A stretch of DNA of 64,000 nucleotides from assembly GCF_031877795.1 (NCBI RefSeq), contig NC_133941.1:24528251-24592250 (forward strand). Reading direction: 5' to 3'. Positions 49,670 through 61,485 of the stretch are shown one piece after another. Numbering within the stretch: position 1 is the stretch's first letter; each line of letters starts with the position of its first letter. Made by a program: the position numbers and the translations under genes. A model generated the notes under the pieces. That model saw nothing but the letters and a program-made list of their open reading frames with translations, ran no database searches and had not been told where the DNA came from. The DNA comes from Strix aluco (lineage: Eukaryota; Chordata; Aves; Strigiformes; Strigidae).

Positions 49670-52600
49670 CTGAGGGGAACGGAACGAGACAGGACAATTT
49701 CAACATGGACATTCTTCCTAAAATATATTAAACACTGAAAAAGAAAACACGGCATCGTTTGCTTGTAGCCCCTCAACTACTTGCTTGTGAATACACTTTA
49801 ATTGCACACACGCTCAGCCACCCTCAAACACTGGGCTGGCTGTGAAGTGGCACTGCTCTGCAGTGCAGGGTGTACCTACCCCCGGTGAGCACTGCAGAAA
49901 GCAAACGGCCACCTTCGGAATTACACGGCTCCACTGGAGCCCTGCGAGCCAAACCAGCAAATGCTTTGTGTAGTCAGTGGATTGGGAGGATGAAGAATAT
50001 TCCATTCAAATAGAAGTCAGTTAAGTTTTTCTTAATTACGTCTCTTAATTTCTTAATAAATGCGAACTGGCATCTGTATGTATTCAATACATATAGAGGG
50101 CAATTAACAAACTTATATACACCAAAATCATAGGCTATACTCTAAAAGGAAAACCATCTCACCCATCATTTACAGGGAGTTTGCTAGTTTACAGAGGGTT
50201 CTCAAAATATTAGACTCTTTATGATAAATTATCCTGTTATTCCTATAGATCATTCTTCCTTTACCAGTTAGGTAACATCTCATATTTTGAGGTTATCCAA
50301 ATCTCCAGGGTGTTTTTGCACTCTAGCTTCATTCCATTTGAAAGCAAAAAAGTTTAATCTCTGTTATTAGAAACAACCTGAACGGTAGCTTTGAGTAAGC
50401 AGCCAAACTGAGGAGCTATTCATTCTGATCCCTAGTTGTACCTATTTATATACTAACACAATCAATGGACTCTTGAGAACAAGTGAAAAAGCAAATGCAT
50501 CCCCTTGGGGCTAGGACTGTGCCACCCCTGGAGCACTTCCTCAGGGAATGCAACTTAATTAAAGGAAAGCATTATGGACTCAACTCAGGTCTAGTTCTGC
50601 CTCTACAAAAACCCAGCAACCCTAAAGTCTTCACCTCATTTATTCCCCAATCCTGTGGAAAGGGGTTTCATCCACTGGAACCCTAATCAACGCAGGTATT
50701 TAGATCCCTCTGCCTAGTAAAAGGACACCCTGTGTGCTGTGACACTTGGGAAAGGAAATGAAAAATGTGGAGAGAAAAATGGGGTCTGAAGGAGAGATCA
50801 AGAAAACACCCAGCAAGTGTCCTTCTTTGCCCTTCTCCCTCCCAAGCATTCAGTGTAGCTCCCTATCAGAATTTAAAGAGTATTTAAAGAGGGAAAAGAC
50901 TAAATTTCTCTAGTTGCCTGTTCAGATCCCCACGCCCTTTTAATATTTATTTGGAATAATGTGCTAAAAATCAACTCTTAACTCTTAACCTGGAAAAGAT
51001 TTCAAAAAGGCTTCTCCCTCTTATGTTCCCATTTCCACTCAAAGTGTGTAACATCTGGTATGGTAGAAGACACTTCTTCACATGTGTGTCAGAACTACCT
51101 CAGAGCTAGGAGTAGGAACAGAAATGGGGGTGGGAAATAATGATGATTTAACTGGATCTAAAAATCATGATGTAACTAACAGAAGCACTCCCAAGTCTCA
51201 AATCTTAGGGATGACACTTCTGCAGGGCTCAGCCCTCTGTGGCACTTCTCCTTGCCAGCCTTCTGATAACACATGAACTGGGTCCTGAGGTCAAGCAGTA
51301 GTAAAAGAAGTCCTTTTTCTTGGGAATATTTTCAGATGCCTTTAAAAAAACCCTTCACATAGCCTTGAAATGCTGCAGATGAAAATGGAAAACAGGGAAA
51401 CACGCGTCCTCTTTCTGAAGGAACTAAGCCACAAAGGGATCCTGAAAGCTTTCTGAAAAGACTTCTTGAAAAGATGACTGCTACAGTCACCCTGTAGGGG
51501 ACTGACTGGCAATGACTCTGAATATTCACCTCCTGACAGGTGGGACTTTATTAATTGCTGTAGATTACTGCACAGGCATAACCTTAAGAATCAGGTCAAA
51601 TGTCAGATCTCTGCACCTCCAAGAAACCACAAGTCTTCTGTAGGCAAATTACAGGCTGAAGATCATCCCTTAATGCTTGTATGAGCTTATGTAAGTCAGC
51701 AGGGAAAACAAAAGCATGATAAGAATTGCATGCAAAGGCATGCACTGGTCATGCAACTGGAATCAATCATAAGCACTGTAACATATCAAGGCCAAGGATG
51801 GGAGAAAAGCAATTTGGCTATTTTTCTACAGGCGTATTAGTACCAGAGTCCAATTTCTAGAAGCTGTTACAGATCCAGCCTGGAATCCAAGAATGCATAT
51901 CTATTTCTTGACTCATGAGAACAAAAAAGGAAGATTATTTTCATTTTTTCCTCTAAAGCACACTGCCCAATATTCCATAAAGATGAAGAGATATGTATGG
52001 TGGATGCTGCCTACAGCAGCGTATTGCTACTAAGAATGCTCTCCCTATTTGTCCAGTTTTCCTTACAGAACTACCTTCAGCTCTTTTTAACTGACAGCAA
52101 TTTCTGCCACATTTAGCTGTGACATCAGTTTTCGAAACTGATTATCTAGATAAACTAATCTCCTAAAAATGCAGGTTAGCATTCTGGCATAAAAGAAATT
52201 AAGGTTCATACTGCATTAATATCACAGCCAGGAGATAAACCAGACTTCTGCTCTGCTTGACTTTTATGAACCAGTAGAGTATAAACATGTGGCTACACCA
52301 TTAACACAGAAGGAAAATAAAATGGAATTTACAAAGCAAGATAATAATAATGAAGTTGAACAGACATGGTGTCTTAATTGGATAGAAAGAAGTTTGCTTA
52401 CTAACAGCAGATTTTTTTCCATCTGAGCAGCTATGAGTTAACTTAAAAATATAGGCATAAATTGATTATTTTCTGTTTTTTTTCCAAGCATTTTTAGCTG
52501 GTGAATAGTTCATGATCAGTAAGCTATGCCATATTCTGAAAATGGCTCATTGCTGGCTGCTATCGGCACCAGGAACCCAGACTCTGCGGAGGTTTGTGAA

Positions 52601-53634
52601 GATTTCCACTGTCAGTCAGGTTAATGCTGGGATGAAAGGAAAATCTAGCATCACCCCTGAGCCCCCTGAGAAATCACTCAGATAAAAATCCAGCATTACT
52701 GAGTCACTGAATCAGATCTGGCAAAGGAGAGGTTTCACAAATGGTTAAGTAACAACAAACAAACAAACTGTTTAGGAGGGCAGGGGAGGGGGAAGATAAA
52801 AAGAAAGATCCCCAAGTTTAATCTCTGCAGATGGACCTTCTCTCCCTGTGCTCCAAGATCTACTACGTTTGACCACCGACATCATCAACACAGAGGCAGC
52901 TCTGCATGAAATTCCTAAAAATTTCCCACTCCCAGGCCCTCTCCTCTTTAGCTTGTGGCAAATGTCTGTGGCTAAGGTTATCACCATCGTTTTCAAGTCA
53001 AATGAAGAGATATTGCTATCATCCTCATGTGAACATTTCCAAAACAGAATTCCTAGCAAACACAGCATAGACTAACACATTACAGTTGTAGAGAAACTGA
53101 ATAAACTTTCAAGACTATTTTGTGTGTTTAGTTGAGGAGTATTCTTTCCAAAATATATTTGTTATCTATAAGACAGTATTTTAAAGATCCTTTTAAAATG
53201 CACCAATTTCCTTTTCAGTCTAGAACTTTTTAAATAATAATAAGAAAAAAGAAATAATCCCAAAACACATCTTTGAGGAGATGGGAAAAGGTAATGAACA
53301 AAATCTCCCCGGCACACAAACATCATTCCAGACAGCCAACCACTCATAACATTGAAGAACTACACCTGTTATGCTAAATGAGCCACTAGTCTGAAAACAT
53401 GACTGATAGGTCTCTTGCACTGAATTACCCTGGGTAATTTATTCCATACCTGCATGGCTGAGTAACTATGACTGATACGCATTTGAGAGGCAGAGGAACG
53501 GAGCTGACTGTACTGTAATGTAATATAAAAATCTAGAACTAGACCACACTGTTTTGAAGTTAGCTGTGTAAGTCTGGTTTCACTGTTGGTGAAACTGTTA
53601 TAGCAAAGAAGGAGAATTAAGCACTTGTACTTAC
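49670..53634 (-). other. FGD3 intron (4.0 kb)
   Basis: AT-rich, no transposon recognised apart from the 43-bp direct repeat copy. Short open frames only. Confidence 0.8.
50835..50877. repeat. 43-bp direct repeat, copy 2
   Basis: Same 43 bases and same orientation as 49,242-49,284, in the neighbouring intron upstream of the linker exon. The two copies therefore flank the exon 49,607-49,669. Confidence 0.95.
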
Positions 53635-53736
53635 TGAGGAATCAGGAAGATGCTCCTCCTCTTGAGAAAAAGAGCTGTTGAAAGCTCTAAATGTCTCACT
53701 GTTCTGTTTGTGCTTTTCAATTGTTGCTTGGATGAC
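53635..53736 (-). CDS. FGD3: FGD3 exon: PH1 helix end and acidic linker (residues 184-217)
   Basis: A 102-nt phase 0-0 exon. It reads VIQATIEKHKQNSETFRAFN and then an acidic, serine-rich stretch ending PDSS. It closes the PH1 helix and begins the variable linker before the FYVE finger. The acceptor is TTTGTCTCAG and the donor is TCA|GTAAGT, both strong. Confidence 0.94.
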
Positions 53737-54250
53737 CTGAGACAAAAATTCCAGCAAAGATGAGGAGCGTCACAAAAGGAGCCTTGGAAAAATTCTCTCA
53801 TAGGAAGATAGTTACGATTATCATTTCAGTGAAAACCCCTTACACTTGCATAAATGAAATGGAAACTTAAAAGCCTTAATAACTATGAGTGGTGGTGTTA
53901 ACTCACCACTGTTTAAGCTAAAAAAAAGACTGCTATCAGACAGTGTCTCTACAAGTCAGACTGCAAGAATATACAAAGCTAATCTCTGATGCCTCAGTCT
54001 CTTCTCTCACTGCGCTTGGAGGACTGCAGGACACAGGAATCCATTCGAAGCCCCTGTTCACTGCCTGGAGACAGTGGGTCAGCAGTGGGACCCTGACTGT
54101 GGCTCCTCTGTTCTCCATAAACAGCTTCACCAGACTGGACTACCCAGCTTCCTTTCACACCCACACTAATTCAGACCCCCAAAAAGACAATTTTAAAAAC
54201 AGAAGGTGCTGATTGCATAGTGATTTCCACCCAAATGGTTTTGTATTAAC

Positions 54251-54281
54251 CTGAATCCATTCCCTCTTCTCCTCTTCTGTC
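54251..54281 (-). CDS. FGD3: FGD3 micro-exon: PH1 C-terminal helix start (residues 173-183)
   Basis: A 31-nt exon. With the two carried bases it reads RTEEEKREWIQ, the start of the PH1 C-terminal alpha helix carrying the invariant PH tryptophan. The acceptor is TTTTAACAG and the donor is CAG|GTTAAT. It is too short for ORF finders and was placed by frame continuity between the two flanking exons. Confidence 0.93.
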
Positions 54282-54704
54282 CTGTTAAAAGAAAAATACA
54301 GAAAACATCATAACTCTACTTCCAGTATTTTCTGTAAATTCAATTCACATCTTCACAGCTTTATATCCTTTAAGATTTTAGCTTTGCTATCCACTATTTT
54401 GTAAACATTATTAACAATTATTGACCTCAATTATTACCGTATGTCAAAAATGTTTGAATTATTAATACATTGGAACCTACAAGCACTATTATAACCATTG
54501 TAAGCATTCAATAAAGCAAATCACTATAGCACTTTAACACACTCTGCCTTAGGACCAACATATTCTCTTACATACGTAAGTTACACATCTCTGATGCTCA
54601 TCTCCTGGTTTAAAGCTGTGTCATACCAGCACAGACACACCCCCCAGATCATAAATTTCTCAACAAATATTCACAAACCCCGAAAGACAGAACAAGCACC
54701 ATAC

Positions 54705-54784
54705 CTGGCTTGTAGTTCCAGCGATCTCTTTTTTCCTGTTATTGAAAAAGTATGAGCCACATTTTGCTTGGCAATTTCTTGGAC
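54705..54784 (-). CDS. FGD3: FGD3 exon: first PH domain (residues 147-172)
   Basis: An 80-nt exon reading VQEIAKQNVAHTFSITGKKR then SLELQA, ending with two bases of an Arg codon. HTFxITGKKRSLELQA matches the late beta strands of FGD PH1. The acceptor is TTTTCACAG, the donor is CCAG|GTATGG, and the exon ends in phase 2. Confidence 0.94.
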
Positions 54785-55915
54785 CTGTGAAAAGAACATG
54801 CCAGCTTCTTACTAGTCTCCATTGTCTTTCAATCATTTTTAATGACTTGCAAATATATTCATTCTTTGAAATACTTAGTTGAAATGATCACTCAGAATAC
54901 AGTAAAAAGAAGAAAAACCAAAGGATTGTTTCCATAATTACTCATCTTGCTACAGAACTTCTGAATCTGTATCACAGCAGCCAGTGCCCCACAGCAGTAG
55001 GGGGAAAAGGTGGCTGCAGTATGAGTCAGGTGACAAGAGAAGGCTTTCAATCAACGCATGGCAGAGTCACATTTTTTTACTCACCTTTGGGTGATTACCT
55101 CATAATAATTAAAAAAAACCAGAGATCCAAAGCTGGATTTTAGAATTTTATTCTATTTCCACATACAGATACTGTTATGTTTTTTGATTCAGAGGGGATC
55201 TGATGCTATCGAGTGGGGAAGCATTAAAACGGGGGAAAAGAAGAGATGCAAACCTGCAGTCCTGCAATGTCCATCTTCTCTCGAACACTGAACTTCTGGC
55301 CTATAAGCCTCAGTTTTGGCACACAGTATAGCACCATGCTGTTAAACTGTAACAAGGGAAGATTTTAAGTTAAGGCATCCCATGCTGGACAGAGCCTGCA
55401 TTTTTACAGTTTAGGACTCTGGTGGGTTTTACTCTAACATTCAGTTCTCAAGAAGGAATTTAAGGAGCAAGCTAGGCGCAGATATCATTACTTGAAAGAA
55501 GCAGACAGACAGAAACACGTCAGCCAGTTACTTCCCCCTTCTCCCCCTCTCTCTGGTACCCCTTTGACGGCCTTGACAGCAAATGAGAGCTATCAGTGTT
55601 AGCGAGAGCTGGCCATCTTACGCGGCAAGGTGGTACAGCTGGAAACGCACCTCCTTGGGCACTTCGCAAAAACGCAGCCTCTGAGGAAGCAGATGGGAAA
55701 GACCCCTTGGAGCCTCACAAGCCATCAGCAAAGGCACAAGCGTGGAAGAAGGAAGGAAATCCTCAAGGAAAGAGCATCAAGAGAAAACTGCTGCTCATCG
55801 GAAGGAGTAGCTGGGCTCAGTGGGTGAATGCGTTTTGTATTTGAGATCAGGAAGATGGAAATGTACCATTTCACAGTACAGCTCTGAAAATATAGAGAGT
55901 AACAGAAGAACTCAC
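54785..55915 (-). other. FGD3 introns flanking the 55,254-55,346 exon
   Basis: The larger part (55,347-55,915) carries a plus-strand open frame at 55,596-55,844 and an overlapping one reading MVQLETHLLGHFAKTQPLRK from 55,630. The block is more GC-rich than its surroundings. No splice context, no recognised family; possibly an old repeat fragment. Confidence 0.6.
55254..55346 (-). CDS. FGD3: FGD3 exon: first PH domain, middle strands (residues 116-146)
   Basis: A 93-nt phase 0-0 exon encoding FNSMVLYCVPKLRLIGQKFS then VREKMDIAGLQ. This is the beta-strand core of PH1: the F-N-x-M-x-L-Y-C-V-P motif is shared by FGD proteins. The acceptor is CTTGTTACAG. The donor CAG|GTTTGC departs from the consensus but keeps GT. 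Confidence 0.94.
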
Positions 55916-56062
55916 CAGGAATAAATACCTATCCTGCGCTGTGCCGTTCTTTGCTGAAAGTTTCTGAATGTGTCCTTCTTTAATGAGCTCATTGGCTGGG
56001 TTAACAATATCCTCTTCACCACCGAGTCGCTCATAAACTTCCAAAAGCTTATGCATCTTTTC
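55916..56062 (-). CDS. FGD3: FGD3 exon: DH-PH linker and start of first PH domain (residues 67-115)
   Basis: A 147-nt phase 0-0 exon. It begins [20 protein letters not shown] and runs into the first PH strands ([15 protein letters not shown], then DRYLFL). The [12 protein letters not shown] segment is the feature that points to FGD3 within the family. In DH-PH exchange factors this PH domain supports GTPase exchange and phosphoinositide contact. The acceptor is TACTTGCAG and the donor is CTG|GTGAGT. Confidence 0.95.
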
Positions 56063-59000
56063 CTGCAAGTACAAAACCCCCAGCAATTTAAAAAAAAAAA
56101 AAAATAATTCCACTTGGTCTGTTACCCACAGTATCATTTCTGTGGTAAGTGTAAATAAGAAGGAAAGAAAATAGTCTTTCACTTCTGCTATAGCTTTGCA
56201 TTTTCAAAAATTAATGAATACCTGTTCCATACTCTTCAGTACTCTTCCCCACTCTATATTAGTCACTCATGAGTCATACTTGTATTGTACCTTTTTAATA
56301 ACATTTTGAGATCAATCTATTTGATATTTTTAGATATTCCTCATCAACAATCAATACATATCTTTGAAAGCAATGGCATCAGGTCCCAAAAAATCAATGG
56401 CCATGTTGGAGACTAGTACATTACCAAATTGTTTCCAGGTTTGAATTTATTAACTCAGCTTTCACCCCACATCTCAGACTAAAGATTTCTGCTGCAGTGT
56501 GATCGCTTCTCAGCTTCTGAGAAGTTTCAGCTCTTGTATTGTTGCTGACAGAATGGCAGGTAGGTCTCCATCAGGAAGCATGGCCATATTCTGCATTTCT
56601 AAGCTAAGCCTAAAACCTCAGCTGTATGGGGAATGATGCAGCCCTATGCAGGGGCCTCCATGGCAAAAAGTACCTCTGAAACAGGCCAGGACAAAGTGCT
56701 TAAAATATAGTTTTAATGTCATTCAGTCATCCTTATGTCTTGATCAAAATTCTTTATGAAGGGATTAATTTTTCCTTTTCAGCAAAGCACTGTTTCTGCT
56801 TTATATTGTCATCCTAATATTAAAGTCCCTCTACACAGCGTTCAAATGGATAAAGGTAACTAGCTCATCCACTCTTGCTATGGAGTTACAGAATTTGGAA
56901 TGGTTTGGCTTTCAACCACAAGCTGGACTGATGTGCTTCAAACAGCACTGTCAACAAACGGTCAGAAAGTGAGGACAGAGATCTATGCTATTACACACAA
57001 ATATATGCCCAAATGCATCTCTAAATCAAGGCTCTACCTATCTGTAGATTAAGTTGGAATTTCAGGTCTTTACACACTTTGTTCACTCTCATTTGCCTAG
57101 AGAATTTTCACCACAAATATACATCACACCAGTTCCTGTTTTAATCAGTTCTTCTGGCCAATGATTAAACAAAAGAACAACAAAAAAACCCAACCAAAAA
57201 CCCCCAAACAAAACCAAACTCTTAAAACAAACACACTGCAAAACAAAATGGAAGGTGGGACGCTGTGGACTAAAAACAAATAAGCAAATCACCTAAGGCC
57301 CAAAAGGCAGTAGATTTTTTTCTACCAAATGGGAAGATGAGCAAGAGATCCCACTAACTTAAAACCAAACAAAAACCAGTGAACTTATCAAGCCAATTTT
57401 TTTAAAGGAGAAACTAGAACACTAAGAGCAGATCCAAAACCTGAACTGCACTTTTAGGAAAAGTCAGCTTTGGAAGCATGATTTATTTCTTCTACTACAC
57501 CACAATAGAAGGGAGCAGCCAACAATTATTCAAACCTCCATTGACTTTCAGAGATTTTGCTACAGCCCTTGCTCTTCTTTTGGTTTGGCTCCAACCCCAC
57601 GCAGCCGTTTGTGCCATCCCGCAGGGCTCTGCAGAGGCTTTCGCGCTGCACTGCTCCCCGCCAGCCCTCGACGACCGCCCCAGCACGCCCGTGGCACCTT
57701 CTGCCAGGACACGGCAGTTGGGAAACCAGGAGGTCAAACCTGAAATTCTTACTCAGATATTTTTCCTTCGAGTCTCTGCTCAGGCAAAACCTATTAATTA
57801 CAGAAGAATTCAATGCAGTAAGAAGCCATGTTTAGAGGCTTCAGGTTCTTATCAGCAACAAACAGGGGGTCCAAAATTATTATAACAGCCTTTTCTAATA
57901 GGTTTTAATGTGCTAACAGAAAAAACATCCAACACAGAAAGCAACTAGCTGGTGGCTTCATATTCCTGCTGTCTGTGGAGATACTATACGCAGTCCCCAG
58001 CAAGATAGTTGTTCAAGGCCCCAAACCAGAAAAATTTCCACCAAAATACATCTTTATCAAGAGAACATGCTAGACTCAAATAGAAACAGACAGTTTCAAA
58101 ACTGGTTTTCACTGAGACATACTGAAAATACACAGACATCAGCTGGTTACTTCCCCGTAGCAGCCACAGGAAACATGGTGTCATGGTGTCCCCACTGGCC
58201 GGGAGAAGGAAGGAAGGGTCTGATCCGGAAAGGCACATAAACCTTGTACCCACAAATGGTCAGTGAGTTCTAAGCCAGACATGTAGCATTTCAGGTCTAT
58301 TAGATACAAAACCTCCTGAGGCACTATGCTGGTTTTGGCTGGGATAGAGTTAATTTTCTTCCTAGTAGCTGGTATGGGGCAATGTTTTGGATTCCTGCTG
58401 AAAACAGTGTTGATAACTCAGGGATGTTTTAGTTACTGCTGAGCAGCGCTTACACAGAGCCAAGGCCTTTTCTGCTCCTCACCCCACCCCACCAGCGAGT
58501 GGCTGGGGGGGCACAAGGGGCTGGGAGGGGACACAGCCGGGACAACTGATCCCAACTGACCCAAGGGACATCCCAGACCATATGGCGTCATGCTCAGCAC
58601 ATAAAGCTGGGGCAAGAAGGAGGAAGGGGGGGACATTCAGAGTGGTGGCGTTTGTCTTCCCAAGTCACTGCTATGTGTGATGGAGATGGCTGAGCACGTG
58701 CCTGCTGATGGGAAGTGGGGAATGAATTCCTTATTTTGCTTTGCTTGCACACGCAGCTTTTGCTTTACCTGTTAAACTGCCTTTATCTCAACCCATGAGT
58801 TTTCTCACTTTTACCCTTCCGATTCTCTCCCCCATCCCACCAGGGGGAGGAAGCGAGCAGCTGTGTGGGGCTGAGTTGCCAGCTGGGGTTAAACCAGGAC
58901 AGGTACTTGGGTGCACAAAATGGGTAACACCTGTAACTATAAAGCCCATTTACTTTAATGGTAACACACTATAGGTGTTCTGTATGTGAAGTTCATGCCA

Positions 59001-59497
59001 ACATTCAGAATCTCCACAGTCAGACTGCCCAGCTTCAGCAGTATAGCTTACCAAAGCTACTGACACAAGCTAAATGCACTCCATGCATTTAAGACAAGCA
59101 AAAATCAAACCAAAACAACCTCTGGTCTGGTGAAGACCTGTAGGACTAAAAATTAGCGTAAAAATCTGCAAGAACACCTTATGAATGGAACTAATTGGAA
59201 TACTTTCAACATTTTTCAATGAAAAGCAAATAATGAGTTTTATGAAGACATCCTTTTTCAACCCATTGAGTCCTCAAGAACAAGGAAAGTGAAATTTAGG
59301 CCCAACCACCCATGGTAACCACAATAAGATCATTTATGATAAAGAGAACTCCGATATCCAACTGATGTTTAAAGCCTGACTTGCTGTATTTGAAAATTCT
59401 CCCCAGCCTACTTTATGGAGCCTATTGCAACGGGGGGCCATTGGTTCAACCAAGTGTTTCAGTCAGATTACAAGTCCATTAAGCAATTCCTACTCAC
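56063..59497 (-). other. FGD3 intron (3.4 kb)
   Basis: Contains the ERV-type LTR at 58.3-58.9 kb. The overlapping frames at 57,478-57,885 (plus) and 57,495-57,813 (minus) are open on both strands and not called. Confidence 0.85.
58330..58901 (+). mobile_element. Solo LTR of an avian endogenous retrovirus
   Basis: Starts TGGTTTTGGCTGGGATAGAG and continues through the block ending near TTACTGCTGAGCAG that I recall as common in bird ERV LTRs. It ends with a TTAAACCAGGACA-like edge, giving TG...CA borders and about 570 bp. No internal retroviral genes flank it. The five bases outside each edge differ, so no clean target duplication is seen and the borders are approximate. Confidence 0.8.
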
Positions 59498-59556
59498 CAT
59501 CTTTCGGATGGCTGCATTTGAATGGTTTGCTGCTGTAGATATGAGCTCCAGTGACT
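59498..59556 (-). CDS. FGD3: FGD3 exon: end of DH domain (residues 47-66)
   Basis: A 59-nt exon reading SLELISTAANHSNAAIRKM after the split Lys codon. This is the final DH helix typical of the FGD family (TAAxHSNAAIRKM). The acceptor is TTTGTTGCAG, the donor is ATG|GTGAGT, and the exon ends in phase 0. It continues the previous exon without a frame break, which supports both calls. Confidence 0.95.
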
Positions 59557-60425
59557 CTGCAACAAAGGTAGCAACAGTTACGCATTCTCCAGATTATATC
59601 TGTTAATAGCACCTTGGGAGTTTTTTTAACCTCCCTGATTAGTGTTTTTCTTGATAAATTCCTGTTGCAAAAGCAAGGACTGTATTTTTTCCTTCCATAA
59701 AATAAGAGGAGTGCCTATAAGCAGTTATATACACAATCACTTCTGCATGTTCAGCTGGTCCATGTGCATCTAAATGTTTAATCTTTCTCTCCTAAAAGTC
59801 TAGGTGAGCCAAAGCACACAGTGACAAAAAAAAAAAATACCACCCTCTAGGAATCAACCTACTGAAAGTTAACCTAAGTCTCACTTAAGTCTTCACAAGC
59901 ATGTTTTTAAGAGTGTTTTCCTAAAACAGGGCTTGTGTGCTTGCAGTAACATGAACCCCGTTTTGGTCAAGATCACAAACTCCTACCGACTTCCAACAGA
60001 AGTCCATTTCTCTCATTTCTTTGCATTAACAGAGTCTAACCTGTTTTCCTAGGCAAGTATATACATTTAAGACCATTCTTATTTTCTTCCTCTGGCAACT
60101 GCAAGTATGTCTTCTTGTATTTGTCCTTAGCCATGCAATGGATTAAATAAAAATGCCAGATGTCCTACCATTACAAACCTCAATATTTTGTCACTGTTTA
60201 TTTGCCAAAACTTCCTTCATTCCTAGAACTGACATATCAACTCTTTTCTTCTCTACTCTAAGAGCATGCAAAATCCCTTTGTGTTATGTCTGGCAATAAT
60301 TTGATTAATTCAAATCTACGTTCTTTCTACTAAAGCCCTAGTTGAAAGTATCGGAATGTGTGAGGAAAAAATTCTCCAAGATTGTATTGTGCTTGCTCAT
60401 TACACAGAGAGGAGTTTACATGTAC

Positions 60426-60564
60426 TTTCAGCGTCTTTCCTGTCTGGAGACTCTTCTGGAAGTTTCTTTAAATAGTCCTTTAGGAGAAGCTCATAGCGAG
60501 GAATCCTTTGCACTGGTTCAAGCATGTGATGCTGTAATGTCAGGTTTCCACACACCTCCTGTTT
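60426..60564 (-). CDS. FGD3: FGD3 exon: DH domain C-terminal half (residues 1-46)
   Basis: Encodes the late DH (RhoGEF) helices, including the motif [20 protein letters not shown] followed by LKDYLKKLP. This corresponds to the conserved region 3 helix of Dbl-family exchange factors, which helps bind the GTPase switch regions. The acceptor is CTGTTACAG and the donor is GAAA|GTACAT, so the exon is 139 nt and ends in phase 1. The split codon with the next exon gives Lys. It is the most 5' FGD3 exon I can find in the window; no upstream exon was recognised between 60,565 and 64,000. Confidence 0.95.
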
Positions 60565-60686
60565 CTGTAACAGAGAGAAAACAAGCACAAAAGGGTTTGC
60601 TTTTGTTCCTGCCTTTGGTGTTAAACAGCAATGAAAAATGACCATTCACATACAGTTAGGGCAGCGTAAAACAACTTCTCAAGCTA

Positions 60687-61485
60687 TCACAGAATCATAG
60701 ACTCATTCAGGTTAGAAAAGACATCAAGTCCAACCATGAACCTAACACTGCCAAGTCCCCCATTAAACCATGTCCCCAAGCACCACATCCACACGTCTTT
60801 TAAATACCTCCAGGGACGGTGACTCCACCACTTCCCTGGGCAGCCTGTTCCAATACTTGACAACCCTTTCAGTGAAGAAATTTTTCCTAATATCCAATCT
60901 GAACTTCTGCTGGCATAACCTGAGGCCATTTCCTCTGTCCTATCACTTGTTACTTGGGAGAAGAGACCAACACCCACCTTGCTACAAGCTCCTTCCAGGT
61001 AGTTGTAGGGAGCAATGAGGTCTCCCCTCAGCCTCCTTTTCTCCAGGCTAAACAACCCCAGATCCCTCAGCTGCTCCTCACAGGATGTGTGCTCTAGGCC
61101 TTTCACCAGCTTCATTGCTCCTCAATGTCTTTCTTGTAGTGAGGGGCCCAAAACTAGAACACAGGATTCGAGGTGTGGTCTTGCCAGCGCTGAGTACAGG
61201 GGGGTCCTAGTCCTGCTGGCCACACTATTTCTGATACAAGCCAGGACGCTACTGGCCTTCTTGGCCACCTCAGCACACCGCTGGCTCATATTCTGCTGGC
61301 TGTTGACCAACCCCCCCAGGTCCTTTTCAGCTGGGCAGATCTCCAGCCACTCCTCCCCAAGCCTGTAGCGTTGCAGGGGGTTGTTGTGACCGAAGTGCAG
61401 GACCCAGCACTGAGCCTTACTGAACCTCATTCAGTTGGCCTCAGCTGTCCAGATCCCTCTGTGGAGCCTTCCTACCCTCAAGCAG
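60687..61485 (-). mobile_element. CR1 LINE 3' part (minus orientation)
   Basis: Begins TATCACAGAATCATAGACTC, the reverse of a CR1 tail. On the minus strand it reads [20 protein letters not shown] and [20 protein letters not shown], then [20 protein letters not shown], all CR1 ORF2 C-terminal sequence. It is 5' truncated and frame-broken. It lies in antisense to no gene: it is in the same orientation as FGD3 transcription. It belongs to the same general type as the 6.8-kb copy. Confidence 0.95.

Larger units (their letters stand above)
32558..60564 (-). other. FGD3: FGD3 gene, 3' part (12 exons in window)
   Basis: Seen: twelve minus-strand exons with GT/AG borders and matching phases join into one frame of 451 codons plus a stop. 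Exon spans, 5' to 3': 60564-60426, 59556-59498, 56062-55916, 55346-55254, 54784-54705, 54281-54251, 53736-53635, 49669-49607, 43595-43473, 41424-41272, 39110-38970, 32782-32558. Family knowledge: FGD proteins activate Cdc42-like GTPases at the plasma membrane and cytoskeleton, with DH-PH-FYVE-PH architecture. FGD3 rather than FGD1, 2 or 4 is chosen because the DH/PH1 linker ([20 protein letters not shown]), the FYVE core (ICAKCSEFK then NSRHNRVC) and the PH2 segments resemble FGD3 most closely from memory. The gene is 5'-incomplete: the start, N-terminal region and first DH exons lie beyond 64,000. Residue numbers used below count from the first codon of the 60,564 exon. Confidence 0.93.

Noticed and set aside
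57478..57885. 135-codon plus-strand frame, with 80- and 95-codon minus frames
   Set aside because: Mutually overlapping frames in an FGD3 intron, without splice sites or recognised domain.
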